The translations under genes and the position numbers were made by a program. The notes under the pieces are model-generated. The model ran no database searches. It had not been told where the DNA came from and was given only the letters and a program-made list of their open reading frames with translations. From Isoetes taiwanensis (lineage: Eukaryota; Streptophyta; Lycopodiopsida; Isoetales; Isoetaceae), in NCBI GenBank assembly GCA_021234155.1, contig JAJEKV010000021.1, forward strand, positions 15,699,563 to 15,763,562: a DNA stretch of 64,000 nt, read 5' to 3'. Positions 33,926 through 44,873 of this stretch are shown here, in pieces; position 1 is the stretch's first letter, and every line of letters starts with the position of its first letter.

Positions 33926-36006
33926 ATGTCTGGGAAGCAGCAGCAGTCGGGACAGTTAGGTCAGGTGGGACAGGCTTTGGGAAGTGTGCAAAAAGAGGTA
34001 TGTTTAAAGGAAAAAGGGATAACAGTGACAGATGGGGAAATAGGTCAGAATAATGAAGAATTGATAGATTTGATCCGTACCTTGAGTAAAAAAGGGCACG
34101 CCCAAATTTGTGAGATCACTAGTCATCTGGCTGCGATTGAAAAAGGAGAGAAAGTGAAAGACTTTGTCGCATTCGGAGACTTTCTAACCTCGATCACGGA
34201 TATGGTGAACACTAGGAGATCTTCTGGAGTGGGGACGCTGCAGAGGCAGAAGGAAGCAGTCAACCAGATACTGGAGTACGCGAATCAGGTGCAAGAAGAT
34301 GTGCGAAAAGGGCTTCTGTCTGAAAAAGAGCCGGTCTTTGTTGGTAAGCCACTTAGAAACGCTGCTGTTGAAAGTAAGCTTAGATTCCTTAAATCTCGAG
34401 GTTTGATAGGTTGTATCCGTCATGAAGGAGTCAGGCTTCAATATATAAAAGGGGAAATAGAGAGGATGGAACAGGGGGTGGTAATTAACAGTATATACTG
34501 GATAGACTTCCCTTTTTTTATGGTTGAATGTGGAAACAGTCAAACAGCTACCCTCCTCTTAAAACAGGGGACCATTTCCAAGGCCAACACCCAATTTTTC
34601 TTCCAGAAATGGTATCCCTCTTTCGACCCACAAAATTTCTCTGAGCTCTTTCATCCCATGGACCACTTTTGAGGGGCTCAATCCAATGTATTGGAATGAG
34701 CAATCTTTGCTTACTCTATTTCAGCAGACCGGAAACATTATCAGCTGGGAAATCTCTCAGGACAAGGCACCGAAAGTTTGGGCTCAAATTGATCTGCTTA
34801 AACCAATTCCAAGTGCCATTAATTTTGTGGACTACTTTGGTAGTCCCAAAACATTGAATCTCACCGGCGGGGGTCTCCCCAAAGAAGTTTCACTTTTGTG
34901 GTATTAGACTACATGGTGGGAAGGTTTGTCAAGGAGGGGTGAAATGTAAAGAAAACAAAGAGACAACCATGGAACAAAATGTTAGCAAGAAAAAAAGAGG
35001 AAACTTGGATCACGCCAAACAAGGGGAGATCGAAAGACAGAATAAAAATGGCAGTGAGAAAAGGAAAAGAAGAAAACAAAGAATTAGGGAGGAAAAGGAG
35101 AAGGAAAAAGCTAGATCGGCGGGCAAGAGTATGGAAAAGAAGCTGTAAGTGAATGGAAAAAGAAAGTGCGCTTTTTTGGAAGACTCCTCAAAAGTTAAGG
35201 TGCTAAACAACCCTGATTCTAAAGGGAAGGGAATTTTGGAGAACAAGGCACCTGAGCAAGGCAGATCCTTATCAATCAGGATAAGGGAACCAAATTCTCA
35301 CTCAGATCCTCCTCGAGATTACTCCTCTTCAGAGGAGTTGTCTGATTTTAAGGAGAAAGGTGAACCTAGTTCCCCCAAAGTCTCCTCTTTGGAACTTCAA
35401 ACAGGAGACAGCCCTCTCCCAGTCATGGAACTCTTTCCTAAAAAACCAGGGGATGTGGAGCCAGAGAAAGAAACATTAGAGGAGGTTCCATTGCTACCTA
35501 GAACAGAAATCAGTAGCCCAAATAGCCAAAGGATTGTCACAGCAAGAGGCCAAGCAACTGACATTGCTCATACAAGTAGACCTGTAAGTCCACAGGGGTT
35601 TGTAACAGCAGGAGGCCAAGGAACTGATATTGCTCACACAGGTAGACCTGTAAGTCCAGCTGGCCAGGAATTGGATCATAACCAAGGACTTGTAACTCCA
35701 GCTGGCCAGGGAACATGTTGTGAGCAGATTGGTAGACTTCTAAGCCCTCCTGGTCTGGAGCTGGTAGGGAAAGTTGGGGGAGAAATTGAAGTTTTTAAAA
35801 CTCCAGCTGCACAGTTGAAAGAATTAAAAGATCCCTCATCTAGATTGTTTGGGAGATTTTGGGATGAGGAAGTGGATAGTGAAGGGGAGGAGATAAATGG
35901 TCTACAATCTTTTAGCACCCCTTTGCCACCAACTGGTAGAAGGAAGAAGAAGGTCTATACTCCAAGGGAGAATGGGCCTGTCACCAGAAGTGCCAAACTC
36001 CAATGA
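33926..36006 (+). pseudogene. LINE ORF1 (nucleic-acid binding), frame-broken
   Basis: ORF1 of an L1-type element would coat the element RNA. The first open part (33926-34672) begins with ATG and has a charged, helical N-terminal half, then a domain with FFMVECGNSQTATLLLKQGT and FFQKWYPSFDPQN that resembles the DUF4283-like domain of plant LINE ORF1. A frameshift near 34670 moves the protein to the frame with MYWNEQSLLTLFQQTGN, and another near 34850 moves it to the third frame. Then comes a Lys/Glu-rich stretch (34940-35145) with a TAA at 35146-35148. The last part, open to 36006, contains a 66-bp (22-residue) tandem repeat starting at 35536 and 35602 (VTA.GQ.TDIAHT.RPVSP). The stop overlaps the ORF2 ATG. 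Confidence 0.75.
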
Positions 36007-38459
36007 GGATAATCTCCTGGAATTTAAGAGGTATCAAGGGTCCTCTGAAGAGAAAGAGGGCTCTAATTGCCATCAAAGAGTTCAAAGCAGACATAATCCT
36101 CCTTCAGGAGCACAGACTCCCAACATTTGAAGCATCAAATTTGGGAAATTGGATCTATCCCAATGGAGATTCTATTTGGGCTCCAGCTGATGGAACCAAG
36201 GGGGGTATATGCATTGCATGGAATGGGGGGAATGGAATTAAAAAACTTAATTCCTTTGTGCATCCCTCGGGCAGGTGGCAGGTGGCATTTTTAGAGATTG
36301 AGAGAGAGCAAGTGGGCATAATTAACGTTTATACCTCGACCTCCCCTGATGAAAGAGAAAAACAATGGAAAGACATGTCAGAATGGATACAGACTCAGAG
36401 CATCAATAATTGGATTTTAGGGGGAGACTTTAACAACACACCTTCCTGGGAACAAAAGGCAGGCAAAAAGCTAAACATGTCAAGGGGAGAAAGAAGTACC
36501 TGGGAGGAATTGATACATAACCTGGTGTATCAAGTCCCATCCTCCTCAAATGCTTATTCATGATGTAACAAGAGGAAGGGGGCAGATAGGGTGTATTGTC
36601 TCCTTGACAGATTTTACACAAATATATCCACTCTGATTGGATGGGATAACTTGACTATAAATAGTGATTGTGGTAATTCTATCTCAGATCACTACCCCCA
36701 GGTTATGAGCACAGGTAATATACCCCATAACAAGCCTGTAGATATTCCATTCAAGTTCAACATTAGCTTATTGAACAATAAGCAATTCTGTGAAGATTTC
36801 ACAGGATACTATGGCTCTTTGGCAGCAATAAATACAAGTGGCTCAATGAAAGAGTTTGTTAACAGAACTAAACAGATAAAAAACTGGGCCAAGCAATGGG
36901 GTAAAGAATGGAACAGAAAAAAGAAGCAGGAAAAAACAGAGATATACCTAGAGATGAAGCAGGTCAGACAAGGTCTTTTCTTGGACAAAACTAATTTGAT
37001 TCTACAGCAAAGAGAAGAAGTCTTAGAGAGAAAGGTCAAGTTAATAGAAGAACATGAAGCGAGAAGCTTGGCAATAAAAAGCAGAGGATTATACACCAAT
37101 CTGATGGATGACTGCAGTTCCAAGTTCTTTTTCAGAGCTGCCAAAAACAGAATGATGAACAATGGGATAGTTTCAGTCAGGACAGAAAATCAGCAGGAGT
37201 TATCCAAACAAGAAGAAATCCAGGAATTATTTTTCAGCAAATATAAAGAACTCTTCTCAGTAAAACCTGTTGATAATCAAAGCAAGGAAGAATTCTTTGA
37301 CTTCCTTGGCCCCAAGGATCTACCCATAGAAGAGGATCAGCTACTGGCAATTCCAGCTGAAAATGAAATCCTTGGAGTAATCAAGAGTATGGCACATGGA
37401 AAAAGCCCTGGGCCGGATGGTTTACCTCCAGAATTCTTTGATCATTTTTGGAGTATAATGGGTAAAGACCTCACAACTTTTGTGCAAGGGGCATGGCAAG
37501 CTGAAAGGCTGCACCCTGCTATAAATGCTGGTTTAATAGCCTTGGTTCCAAAAGTAGACAAGCCTGCCAACTTTTCGGATTGGAGACCCATATCATTAAC
37601 CAATGCTACATACAAAATTATAGCCAAAATCTTTGCAAATAGATTGAAGAAAATATTACAGGCAAAGATCAACCCAGTCCAGTCAGGTTTCCTTTCTGGG
37701 AGAAGTATTCTAGATAATTTCATTGGTGCCTATGAAGGTTTACACTGGAATAGGCTATCAGGACAAGAGTGTGTGCTTCTGAAACTTGACTTCAGAAGAG
37801 CCTATGACACTATTGACTGGGGTTTCTTATACAGAGCCATGTCCCAAATGGGATTCTCTGAGGCTGTAATAAAAAGGGTTGCAGGACTTAATGTAACAGG
37901 ATGCTCAGCTGTGTTGGTCAATGGCACACCATCCAAATTTTTTGAATGTAAAAGAGGGGTTAGACAGGGTTGCCCCCTAGCCCCATACCTTTTCTTGATT
38001 GTAGCTGAAATGGTTACTAGAGTCATAATGAGATTACAACAGGAGGGCAAGATCAGCTGCCTCAAACTCCCAGATACAAACCAGACTCTATCAGCTATGC
38101 AGTATGCAGATGACACATTCGTGTTTTTAAAAAGGCATGGAGATCATATCCGTAACTTTCTGCTGGCAATGGATAAATTTGGGAAGGCATCTGGAGTGTT
38201 GCTGAATAAAGAAAAATGTGCCATAATCTCTGACTGCCAAGAGGATCTTATGGAGGGAATCAAGGTATGTGGATATCAGTCTGCTACAAAACTGCTTGGG
38301 TTACCTCTGGCTCTCAACATGAGTTTACATGGGTTGTGGGAACCCATAGTTAATAAAATAAAAAAGAAGTTACAGATGTACCCCAAAACACTTTCCTTGG
38401 CTGGTAGGGTGGAGATCATCAACAGTGTGATTGAAAGTTCACATGTCTACTTCTCCTCA
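36003..38459 (+). pseudogene. LINE ORF2: endonuclease and reverse transcriptase
   Basis: ORF2 begins with ATG at 36003, inside the ATGA that also holds the ORF1 stop. The endonuclease (AP/exo-endo-phosphatase fold) covers about residues 1-230: ISWNLRGIKG, LLQEHRLP (catalytic Glu), GGICIAW, ILGGDFNN and, late, SISDHYP (catalytic Asp and His). One in-frame TGA at 36561-36563 replaces what should be a Trp, and the frame is otherwise continuous for more than 800 codons. The reverse transcriptase shows HGKSPGPDGLPPEFF, LIALVPKVDKP, WRPISLTNATYKIIAKIFA, LLKLDFRRAYDTIDW (Asp), GVRQGCPLAPYLF and QYADDTFVFL (the YADD box at about 38101-38112). The sequence is cut after VESSHVYFSS by the LTR at 38460; codons beyond that point are LTR, not LINE. 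A single stop and the truncation are the only clear lesions, so it decayed little before being interrupted. Confidence 0.9.
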
Positions 38460-40070
38460 TGTGACGCTCCCAGAATATATACGACCCTCGGACGTATACA
38501 TACGGGGACTTTCCCCTCCCATGGCGAACATCTCACCATGAGCAGGGCCCTCCGTCTGTTTCGGGCCACCCATGAAATGAGGCCCGAAAGAAGGACACGA
38601 AGGGGTCATTCGGCCCACGCCTTCAATGGGACTCCTACGTCGCGGAAGCATGAATACAAGGGTTAGCACACAGCATGAATATACATAAATAACCACCACG
38701 AAGGGTGGCGCATCCATCTAATATACCAACGGCATAGAATATGCATCTAATCCTAGGAAAACACCCGAACCCGTGTTCTACCCCTACTCGGACTCGGTGA
38801 GGATCGACCGCGGCTAGGCCTCAAGAGATCAGCCAGACCCGAATCTTGGCATGGCGTTGGCGGGCAATAGAACATCGGCTAGGGTTGTCCACTCCATCCG
38901 CCCCTCCTGTGCACACTTTGCAGATGGGTCAATTCATGCTATGGCTTTGCTATAGCCTTCCGGAGACGCAGGTTCAGAGGAATCACCCTTTGAGCCTACT
39001 CCAGGTTCATGGCGCTGGTCCGATGAGGCAGGTCGGGAAGCGTCCCCTTCGAGAATCCGCAGTGGTTCCGCGGGCGAGCTAGAGAATACGTGCCGCATCC
39101 GGCGACCCGTATCCGTGCAGACTTACTCGCCCTAAATCTACTCAAAGTGCAAGGTGCTCCATACGGATCACACCTTCCCACCCAGGGAGTGTCAGACCCA
39201 TACCCGGCCCTCTACGTGACCGGCTATCAGGCCTAGCCCACTGTAGGAGTCTCAGGAGCCATGTATGCTCATGCAAGACCCCACCCCTCATGTCACCACT
39301 GTGTTCCTTGTCTGGTGCTAAGCCAGACCATAGCATCTAGGACCCGGTGGGTTCTTGTGCACGCAGCCGCAATTAATGGGACTCTATTGGGCTATCTAGG
39401 AGCATACTACAATACATGGTTCAGAGGTCTCTACCCCCCATAATCCTCCCGTTTCAGAGTCAGATTTAACGAAGAGCTAACAATTCATCCTCTCAGAGTA
39501 GAAATCCGAATTGAATATAAAGAGAATTTGTTTGTACAACCAAGGGTTAAATTGAATCCCAAAGAGAAGAGAGAAACGGACACAACCAAGCGTTATCTAG
39601 AATTCACATAGCCACCTACCTGAATTCTGGCTGGACTCATTTCCATGGGGCGCTTCCATCTCCAGGGAGTTAGGAATTCACTTCTGCCGCACGGGACTAA
39701 CTAGTATGGTGATTCTCTGCGGGTGGATGATGGCGCCACTCCCGGCCTTCCTTGGTCGATTAGAGGAGTCAATCCCGGGGATAGGGGTCAAGTTGGCATC
39801 CAAACTTGGCAACCCCATGCACCCCAATCGATTGGAGCAAGTGGCCTCCCCCAAATGGTAATTAGCCCCACTTCCTAAGTTATAGGTTATTATTATTACC
39901 GTGTTAAATTAGCATAGCTAATTTAATCCATTAATAAGGTAACCCCTTAGGTTGCAATCACGTTCCCATACTCCCATGGTAGCGTACCTTTAGGGGGGTG
40001 ACGTGCTTGTATTTGTACGTGCCTCGTATGAATACGTGACGTAGACCGTATAAATACGTGGAACGTCACA
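38460..40070 (-). mobile_element. 3' LTR of the minus-strand gypsy element, 1.61 kb
   Basis: On the minus strand it runs from TGTGACGTTCC (40070) to GGGAGCGTCACA (38460). It is preceded at 40071-40083 by the sense-strand polypurine tract AAGGAGGGGAGAA and joined on the other side to LINE ORF2. It shares the ends and several internal blocks with the LTR at 28115-29512 but is about 210 bp longer, so they belong to one family but are not recent sisters. TATA-like text (CGTATATATTC) occurs near its right sense end. Confidence 0.88.
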
Positions 40071-40083
40071 TTCTCCCCTCCTT

Positions 40084-40715
40084 AAAAAATAATGCTGTCC
40101 TCAGCATTGGGGTCAACTAAACGAATGTATTTAATTAGAAAAATGGAGTTAAGAATATAACATTACTACGTTGAAATTATAGTATTTCTGACAGTAATAT
40201 ATATTGAAGTTACAATAGCAAAGTACAAGCACGAAGGTGCCTTACACAAGTTATCATCAAGAGAGTTTAGGACCACAGTCCGATTCAAAACATTTAGACA
40301 ACATAAATCACACATGTAGACAAAAGGACTACGGGAAAAGTTGGGTCATCAGCAACCCTCTATACAAGGCAGGCGACGACCTGTTCACTGGCCTGCACAT
40401 ATCCATATACCCGTAGATTAATAATATGATGAAGGTGTGGTTAAAGGGGCCACCCCCTATAAAGAAAAATAGAAAGTATCTAGAAGGGAGTCTATGATGT
40501 CTAGGGCTTGCAATTTATTGCGGCATAAGGCATGGTTCAGTTCCCCGCATTGCCGGAATGAACGCGGTCTATTTACTATATGCTTTTCAAGCAATGCGCG
40601 GTCATGTCAACATCAACAATACACCACGTCCTAGAGAACACGAAGGTGATCTCATCATCGGTTATTGTTATAAGGTACGATGCATCTACCCCTCTAGAAC
40701 ATGATTCTCGGCAAA
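40084..40715 (-). other. 3' untranslated internal part of the gypsy element
   Basis: Lies between the chromodomain stop and the polypurine tract. AATGCTGAGGACAGCATTAT near 40105-40090 forms a small hairpin (AATGCTG...CAGCATT) and is conserved before the plus-strand LTR at 28080, which supports an element-derived function or at least common descent. Confidence 0.5.
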
Positions 40716-41084
40716 TCAGCCTTCAAGCTTACCGCCGGAAGCGGGGTTGATAGCATCATTGATGGTGCGGCCTTGAGATTCCCGCATGAAGTCCGGATAG
40801 TGCTTCTCAAGGTCTATCTTCATCACCCAGGTAGCATCCTCAACTGGTAAGTGCTTCCACTTGACCAAGTATTGCAACATTTGAGTCCTCCTGGTCTGTT
40901 TGTAAGCTCGATCAAGAAGAGCTTCGGGCACTATTTCCAGTTGCTCTTCCGTCATTTCTAGGAGTGTTGGAGTATCCAAAACCTCCTCTGGATCAGGGGT
41001 GTGTTGCTTCAGAAGACTCACGTGAAAGACCTTGTGGATCTTCAAGCGGGGTGGCAAGTCCAAGCGATATGCCTGTTCTCCCAC
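40716..41084 (-). pseudogene. Gypsy integrase C-terminus with chromodomain
   Basis: Minus-strand frame with YRLDLPPRLKIHKVFHVSLL (the GPY/F-like C-terminal integrase region) followed by a chromodomain: TQMLQYLVKWKHLPVEDATW with the aromatic pocket residues Y, W and W visible. Chromodomains of chromoviruses steer integration to heterochromatin. This places the element in the chromovirus branch of Ty3/gypsy. The frame is open to its own stop at 40716 but is separated from the integrase core by a frame change. Confidence 0.85.
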
Positions 41085-41162
41085 ACGCTCAAGAATCCCG
41101 AATGGCCCAGCCCATCACGGGTGCCAACTTCTTCAGATTCCCAATTTTAAGCTTGGCTTGTT

Positions 41163-42163
41163 TTACTTTGATCTTAAGCCAAACCGATTAAGCCCACACG
41201 GAAGATCCGGTGGGGTTCGGTGCTTATCAGCTAGACTTTTCCGATCGTCGCGTCCAATAAGTAACCCCCGAACTTCTTCCACCAAGGCCCGCATTTCTAG
41301 AAGGAGTTGTTGAGAGACCTCCACTTTAGAAACGGGGATTATGCCATGTGTCCGAGTAAGACATTGATAGCCATAATTTATCATGAAGGGAGACATTCTA
41401 GAAGACTCCTGCTTTGTACTGTTGTAGGCGAATTCTACCAAGTAAATATAATCCGCCCATTGTGACTGTTTACTCCATACATAGCTTCTTAGCATGTCTT
41501 CGATAATACGATTGACACGTTCGTTTGACCATCCGTCTAGGATGGTAGGTCGTACTCATGGCAAGCTTGGTCTGAATGGTGGCGAAGAAATCCTTCCGTA
41601 ATGCACCGACAAACTTAGGATCCCTATCCGATACAATTACTCTTGGCATCCCGCGCAACCTGAAAATTTCCTTTGCAAAGAGCAAGGCGGGTGTCGGCGG
41701 CGTGTCGTGGTGCGACATGGCGGCAGGAAGTGAGCCATCTTTGATAATTTGTCGACCCACGACCATTAAGGCATCATACCCACGAGAGAGCAATGGGAAG
41801 CCCCACAATGAAATCCATGGTTATGACTTCCCACTTGGCGTTGGGCACATCCAAAGGTTGCAACTCCCCAGGAACTCTTAATTGCTCTGCCTTGGTTTGC
41901 TGACAAACCTGACACTGTTTGATGTACCTAGCAATATCCTTCTTCATGGAAGGCCAAAAATAGCTGGAGCAGATCTTAAAGTAAGTTTTCATAAAACCCG
42001 CATGTCCTGCTATAGGGCTGTTGTGGGTGTCATGGAGAATGAACTTTCGAACCCCTGAAGTCACTGGAACACACAACTTATCTTTGTAATATAATAAGTT
42101 GCCCTCCTTCTTATATGAACGGAATGCTTCACGTTCTCTATCGGTACGGGCTTCCCTACCCAA
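41163..42163 (-). pseudogene. Gypsy integrase core, frame-broken
   Basis: The HHCC zinc finger is at about 42060-41900 (HDTHNSPIAGHAGFMKTY, then CQVCQQTKAEQ). The catalytic core follows with TMDFIVGLP (first Asp), VIVSDRDPKFVG (second Asp) and a damaged region around the Glu. Then comes YVWSKQSQWADYIYLVEFAYNST in the next frame. The pieces lie in at least three frames (41774-42163, 41470-41808, 41163-41495), so no active integrase can be made. Confidence 0.85.
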
Positions 42164-42210
42164 ACTTTCCCAAATATTACAGAATTCGGGATCTGTGGGC
42201 CAAGGTCATT

Positions 42211-42822
42211 CTATCGCTTCCCAAACTCGCTGGTGAGTGTGGAAATGGCATTACAATGGGTGCGGGTTATAAAGGGATGACGTGACAAAGCATCCGCAAC
42301 CACATTGTGCTTTCCTGGCTTGTATACAATCTCGAAGTCATATTCCTCAAGGAATTCCATCCATCTTCGCTGACGGAGATTTAGATTTGGCTGGGTGGAT
42401 AGATAGCGGAGACTCTGATGATCCGTATCCAACTGAAATCTTCTACCAAGAAGGTAGTGTCTCCAAATACGGAGCGCACGTACAACTGCCAGCAACTCCT
42501 GGTCATGGGTAGGGTATCGCTGCTCTGCATCATTCATCTTCTTTGAATCGTAGGCAACAACTCTCCCCTCCTGCATTAACACACCACCGGTAGCTATCTT
42601 ACTCGCATCGGTGGCTACCGATTTATCCTTTTCCGGATCAGGCAAGGTAAGGACTGGTGCCGATGTTAAAGCATCCTTGAGTTTCTGAAAGCCGACTTGG
42701 ACTTTTGTTTTCCAATGTTCCATCCAATCCTTTACTTGCTCATGTCTTGTGAGATTAGTAAGAGGTGCGGCAATTGTTGCAAAATCCTTAACAAATTTCC
42801 GATAATATCCTGCGAGTCCCAA
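42211..42822 (-). pseudogene. Gypsy RNase H domain
   Basis: A continuous 203-codon minus-strand frame with [20 protein letters not shown] (end of RT), then [17 protein letters not shown] (first catalytic Asp), [20 protein letters not shown] (Glu), [13 protein letters not shown] (Asp) and [13 protein letters not shown] (last Asp). It is open and well preserved here, but its neighbours on both sides are frame-broken. Confidence 0.9.
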
Positions 42823-42880
42823 GAAACTCCGGACCTCTGAAACATTAGCTGGAATGGGCCAATCCTTTACTGCTTCTATC

Positions 42881-43435
42881 TTAGTTTGGTCTCAGTAGCA
42901 ATTCCTTCACTGAGATAATATGCCCCAAGTAGTCCACCCTCGGAGTGGCGAACTTGCATTTAGAGAACTTGGCGAAGAGCTGATGGCGCCTTAGCTTTTG
43001 CAAAGCTAATCGAAGATGTTCTTCATGTTGCTGCAAGGTTTTACTATAGATGAGAATGTCATCAAAGAAAATGACAACAAAGTCATCCAAGTATTGGCGG
43101 AAGATGTCATTCATCACCGCATAAACGCGTTGGGGCGTGGTCAATCCAAAAGGCATGACAATTGAATTCATAATGCCCATATCGGGTACCTAAAAGCGGA
43201 CTTATGGATGTCCTCTTCCTTAATCCTTATCCGATGGTACCCGAGCGCAAATCAATCTTTGAGAAATATTTTGCTCCTTGTAACCGGTCCATAAGATCAT
43301 CGCCCTAGGCAAAGCATAGCGATTCTTGATGGTATGCTTGTTGAGTTGCCTATAATCAATACACATCCTTAAGGAGCCATCTTTCTTCTTGACAAAAGAA
43401 TAGGGCGCAAATGGCTTAAACACTAGGGCGAATAA
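42881..43435 (-). pseudogene. Gypsy reverse transcriptase, frame-broken
   Basis: The minus strand reads [20 protein letters not shown] then NRYALPRA (43420-43315), and, after a frame break near 43200, MPFGLTTPQRVYAVMND and FFDDILIYSK (the catalytic Asp pair, about 43040-43080), then [17 protein letters not shown]. The stretch between, which should hold the first catalytic Asp, is disrupted. Confidence 0.85.
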
Positions 43436-44365
43436 ACCCCAAATTCAAGAACTCTTGTAGTCTGTTTCTTAAGCTCCGCTAACTCCTGAGGACTCATTTC
43501 TTCTGCACGGGGCCTTGCCGGTAGGCTTCGTTCCCTCGGTTCAAGAGTTATCTCACATTCTACCCCTCTAAAAGGAGGAAGCTTATGGATCTCATCTGGG
43601 AAAAAGATCGCTAAATTCCCAAGAAGGGTAGCAATATCTAATGGTAAGGCATCGATTTCTTGCTTCTTTTTAGAGTCGACTCAATGGAAGCAATTCTAAT
43701 GACGAAAGGGAGTTCACTCCTGCATATAGCTTTTCGTGAATCGCTTTTTAGGACATTGATCGCATAGCGGAGTTGAATGGATCACCTTTTATTGTCACAC
43801 GTGCTCCATTAGCGGCGTTGAAAAGGTGACCTCCCCGTTTCTCCACCTATGTTGGCCTTGGCGACGCTAAAAACTCCATTCCCACAATAAGATCATATTT
43901 TCCAATGTCCATTAACTTCGGCACCCAAGGCAACCGGTGCACTTTTGCAACCGCATCTTAAAGGTTAATACTGGCGACCATGAGTATGTCCGATCTTACC
44001 ACCGCCAATGTGGATCGGGCTTAGGTCGGGATTTCAAAGTCTCCACCGCGCGTGCACTGGCCATTCTAGGAGAAGCAAAATTATCGCATTACCCGTGTCC
44101 ATCAAAATTATGAAGGGCTTCTTGTCTATTTGGCCTATTGTAGAAATAATGTAAGGCGACTTTCAAAGATTGCCTGTTTCTATAGCAGCAAGAATATGAG
44201 ACGCGACCGTGAATGTACTTTCGGGAGCCTCGTCCTCCTCCAGCAAAGAGATTGGACTCCGTGATCTTCCCAATCCAGGTCGGCCATGGCCGGTTGAGCG
44301 TCTGGCGTAACGTCACGGGCAATTCTCGCATGAAATGTCCGGGCCTCATGCACCGGTAACATGCA
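43436..44365 (-). pseudogene. Gypsy gag end (zinc knuckle) and protease, frame-broken
   Basis: At 44360-44315 the minus strand encodes CYRCMRPGH..., the start of a CCHC zinc knuckle whose last Cys is out of frame by one base. About 44120-44085 reads DKKPFIILMDTGN, a retropepsin active site (DTG). At about 43900-43866 comes YDLIVGMEFLAS, the family's protease C-terminal block. The gag upstream of the knuckle and the 5' LTR are missing: homology stops at 44365, where another LTR begins. Confidence 0.7.
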
Positions 44366-44873
44366 TGAACCTACTCGAAAATAAGGAAAATACGTGGAAA
44401 ATACGCAAGAAATACGTGAAATACGCCAAGATCGGCAAAGAATCTGATATATGAACAGGAATCAAGAATACAATAGCCCGAAGGCAAGCAGGAATACGAG
44501 ACAGATGCCTAGAAGGCTCAAGACTGGCGTTGAACCGGAATGGTTTGACAAGAAGGAGGTGCCTCCTTATATATCTAAACCAACGGGTCGATCGCACTCC
44601 AATGGATGAGATCGCGCCAAGTGTCGCGCATGCATTTAGGTTCTAGATAATTCTAGAACCTTCTGAAGATAGTCCCACATATGAGAAAGACGTGAAGGAA
44701 TGTCTTCAACAAATATTGGTAGTGCACTTGGCAAGGGTGTATGACTCGCAACTGAAAGGTTGCGAGTTCAAACCCTGTCTTGTGCGACTACCCTTTTGCA
44801 TCCGTGTGACGACCATCTTTTGTACATAGGAGTATAATGTTCGTATGATACGAATATCCGTATGGTCGTCACA
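44366..44873 (-). mobile_element. Solo-like LTR of a second family, about 0.5 kb
   Basis: On the minus strand it runs from TGTGACGACC (44873) to GTAGGTTCA (44366), so it has TG...CA ends. Positions 44366-44558 match 61405-61597 closely, which shows it is a dispersed repeat. No matching five-base duplication flanks it (ATGCA and CCCAG). It abuts the truncated gypsy element, so a recombination joined the two. Confidence 0.6.
44718..44790 (+). other. tRNA-like relic inside the LTR
   Basis: GGTAGT at the left can pair with ACTACC at the right. Between them are an A-box-like CACTTGGCAAGGGTG, an 8-bp stem (CTCGCAAC and GTTGCGAG) and a B-box-like GAGTTCAAACCCTG. The anticodon arm is abnormal, so it is not a working tRNA. 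It may be a SINE head or chance. Confidence 0.3.

Larger units (their letters stand above)
33440..38459 (+). mobile_element. LINE (plant L1 type), 3'-interrupted
   Basis: A GC-rich leader (about 33460-33560), a short upstream frame, ORF1 (33926-36006) and ORF2 (36003-38459), in the usual L1 order. It is cut at 38460 by a gypsy LTR and its remainder is not found after the gypsy block, so the distal reverse-transcriptase thumb, zf-RVT and 3' end are missing. It is the best preserved non-LTR element here. Confidence 0.85.

Noticed and set aside
38460-38666. Apparent continuation of the LINE ORF2 frame
   Set aside because: From 38460 on the sequence is the gypsy LTR; the open frame beyond it is accidental read-through.
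44718-44790. Functional tRNA gene
   Set aside because: The anticodon arm is abnormal and the T arm pairs poorly; kept only as a tRNA-like relic.
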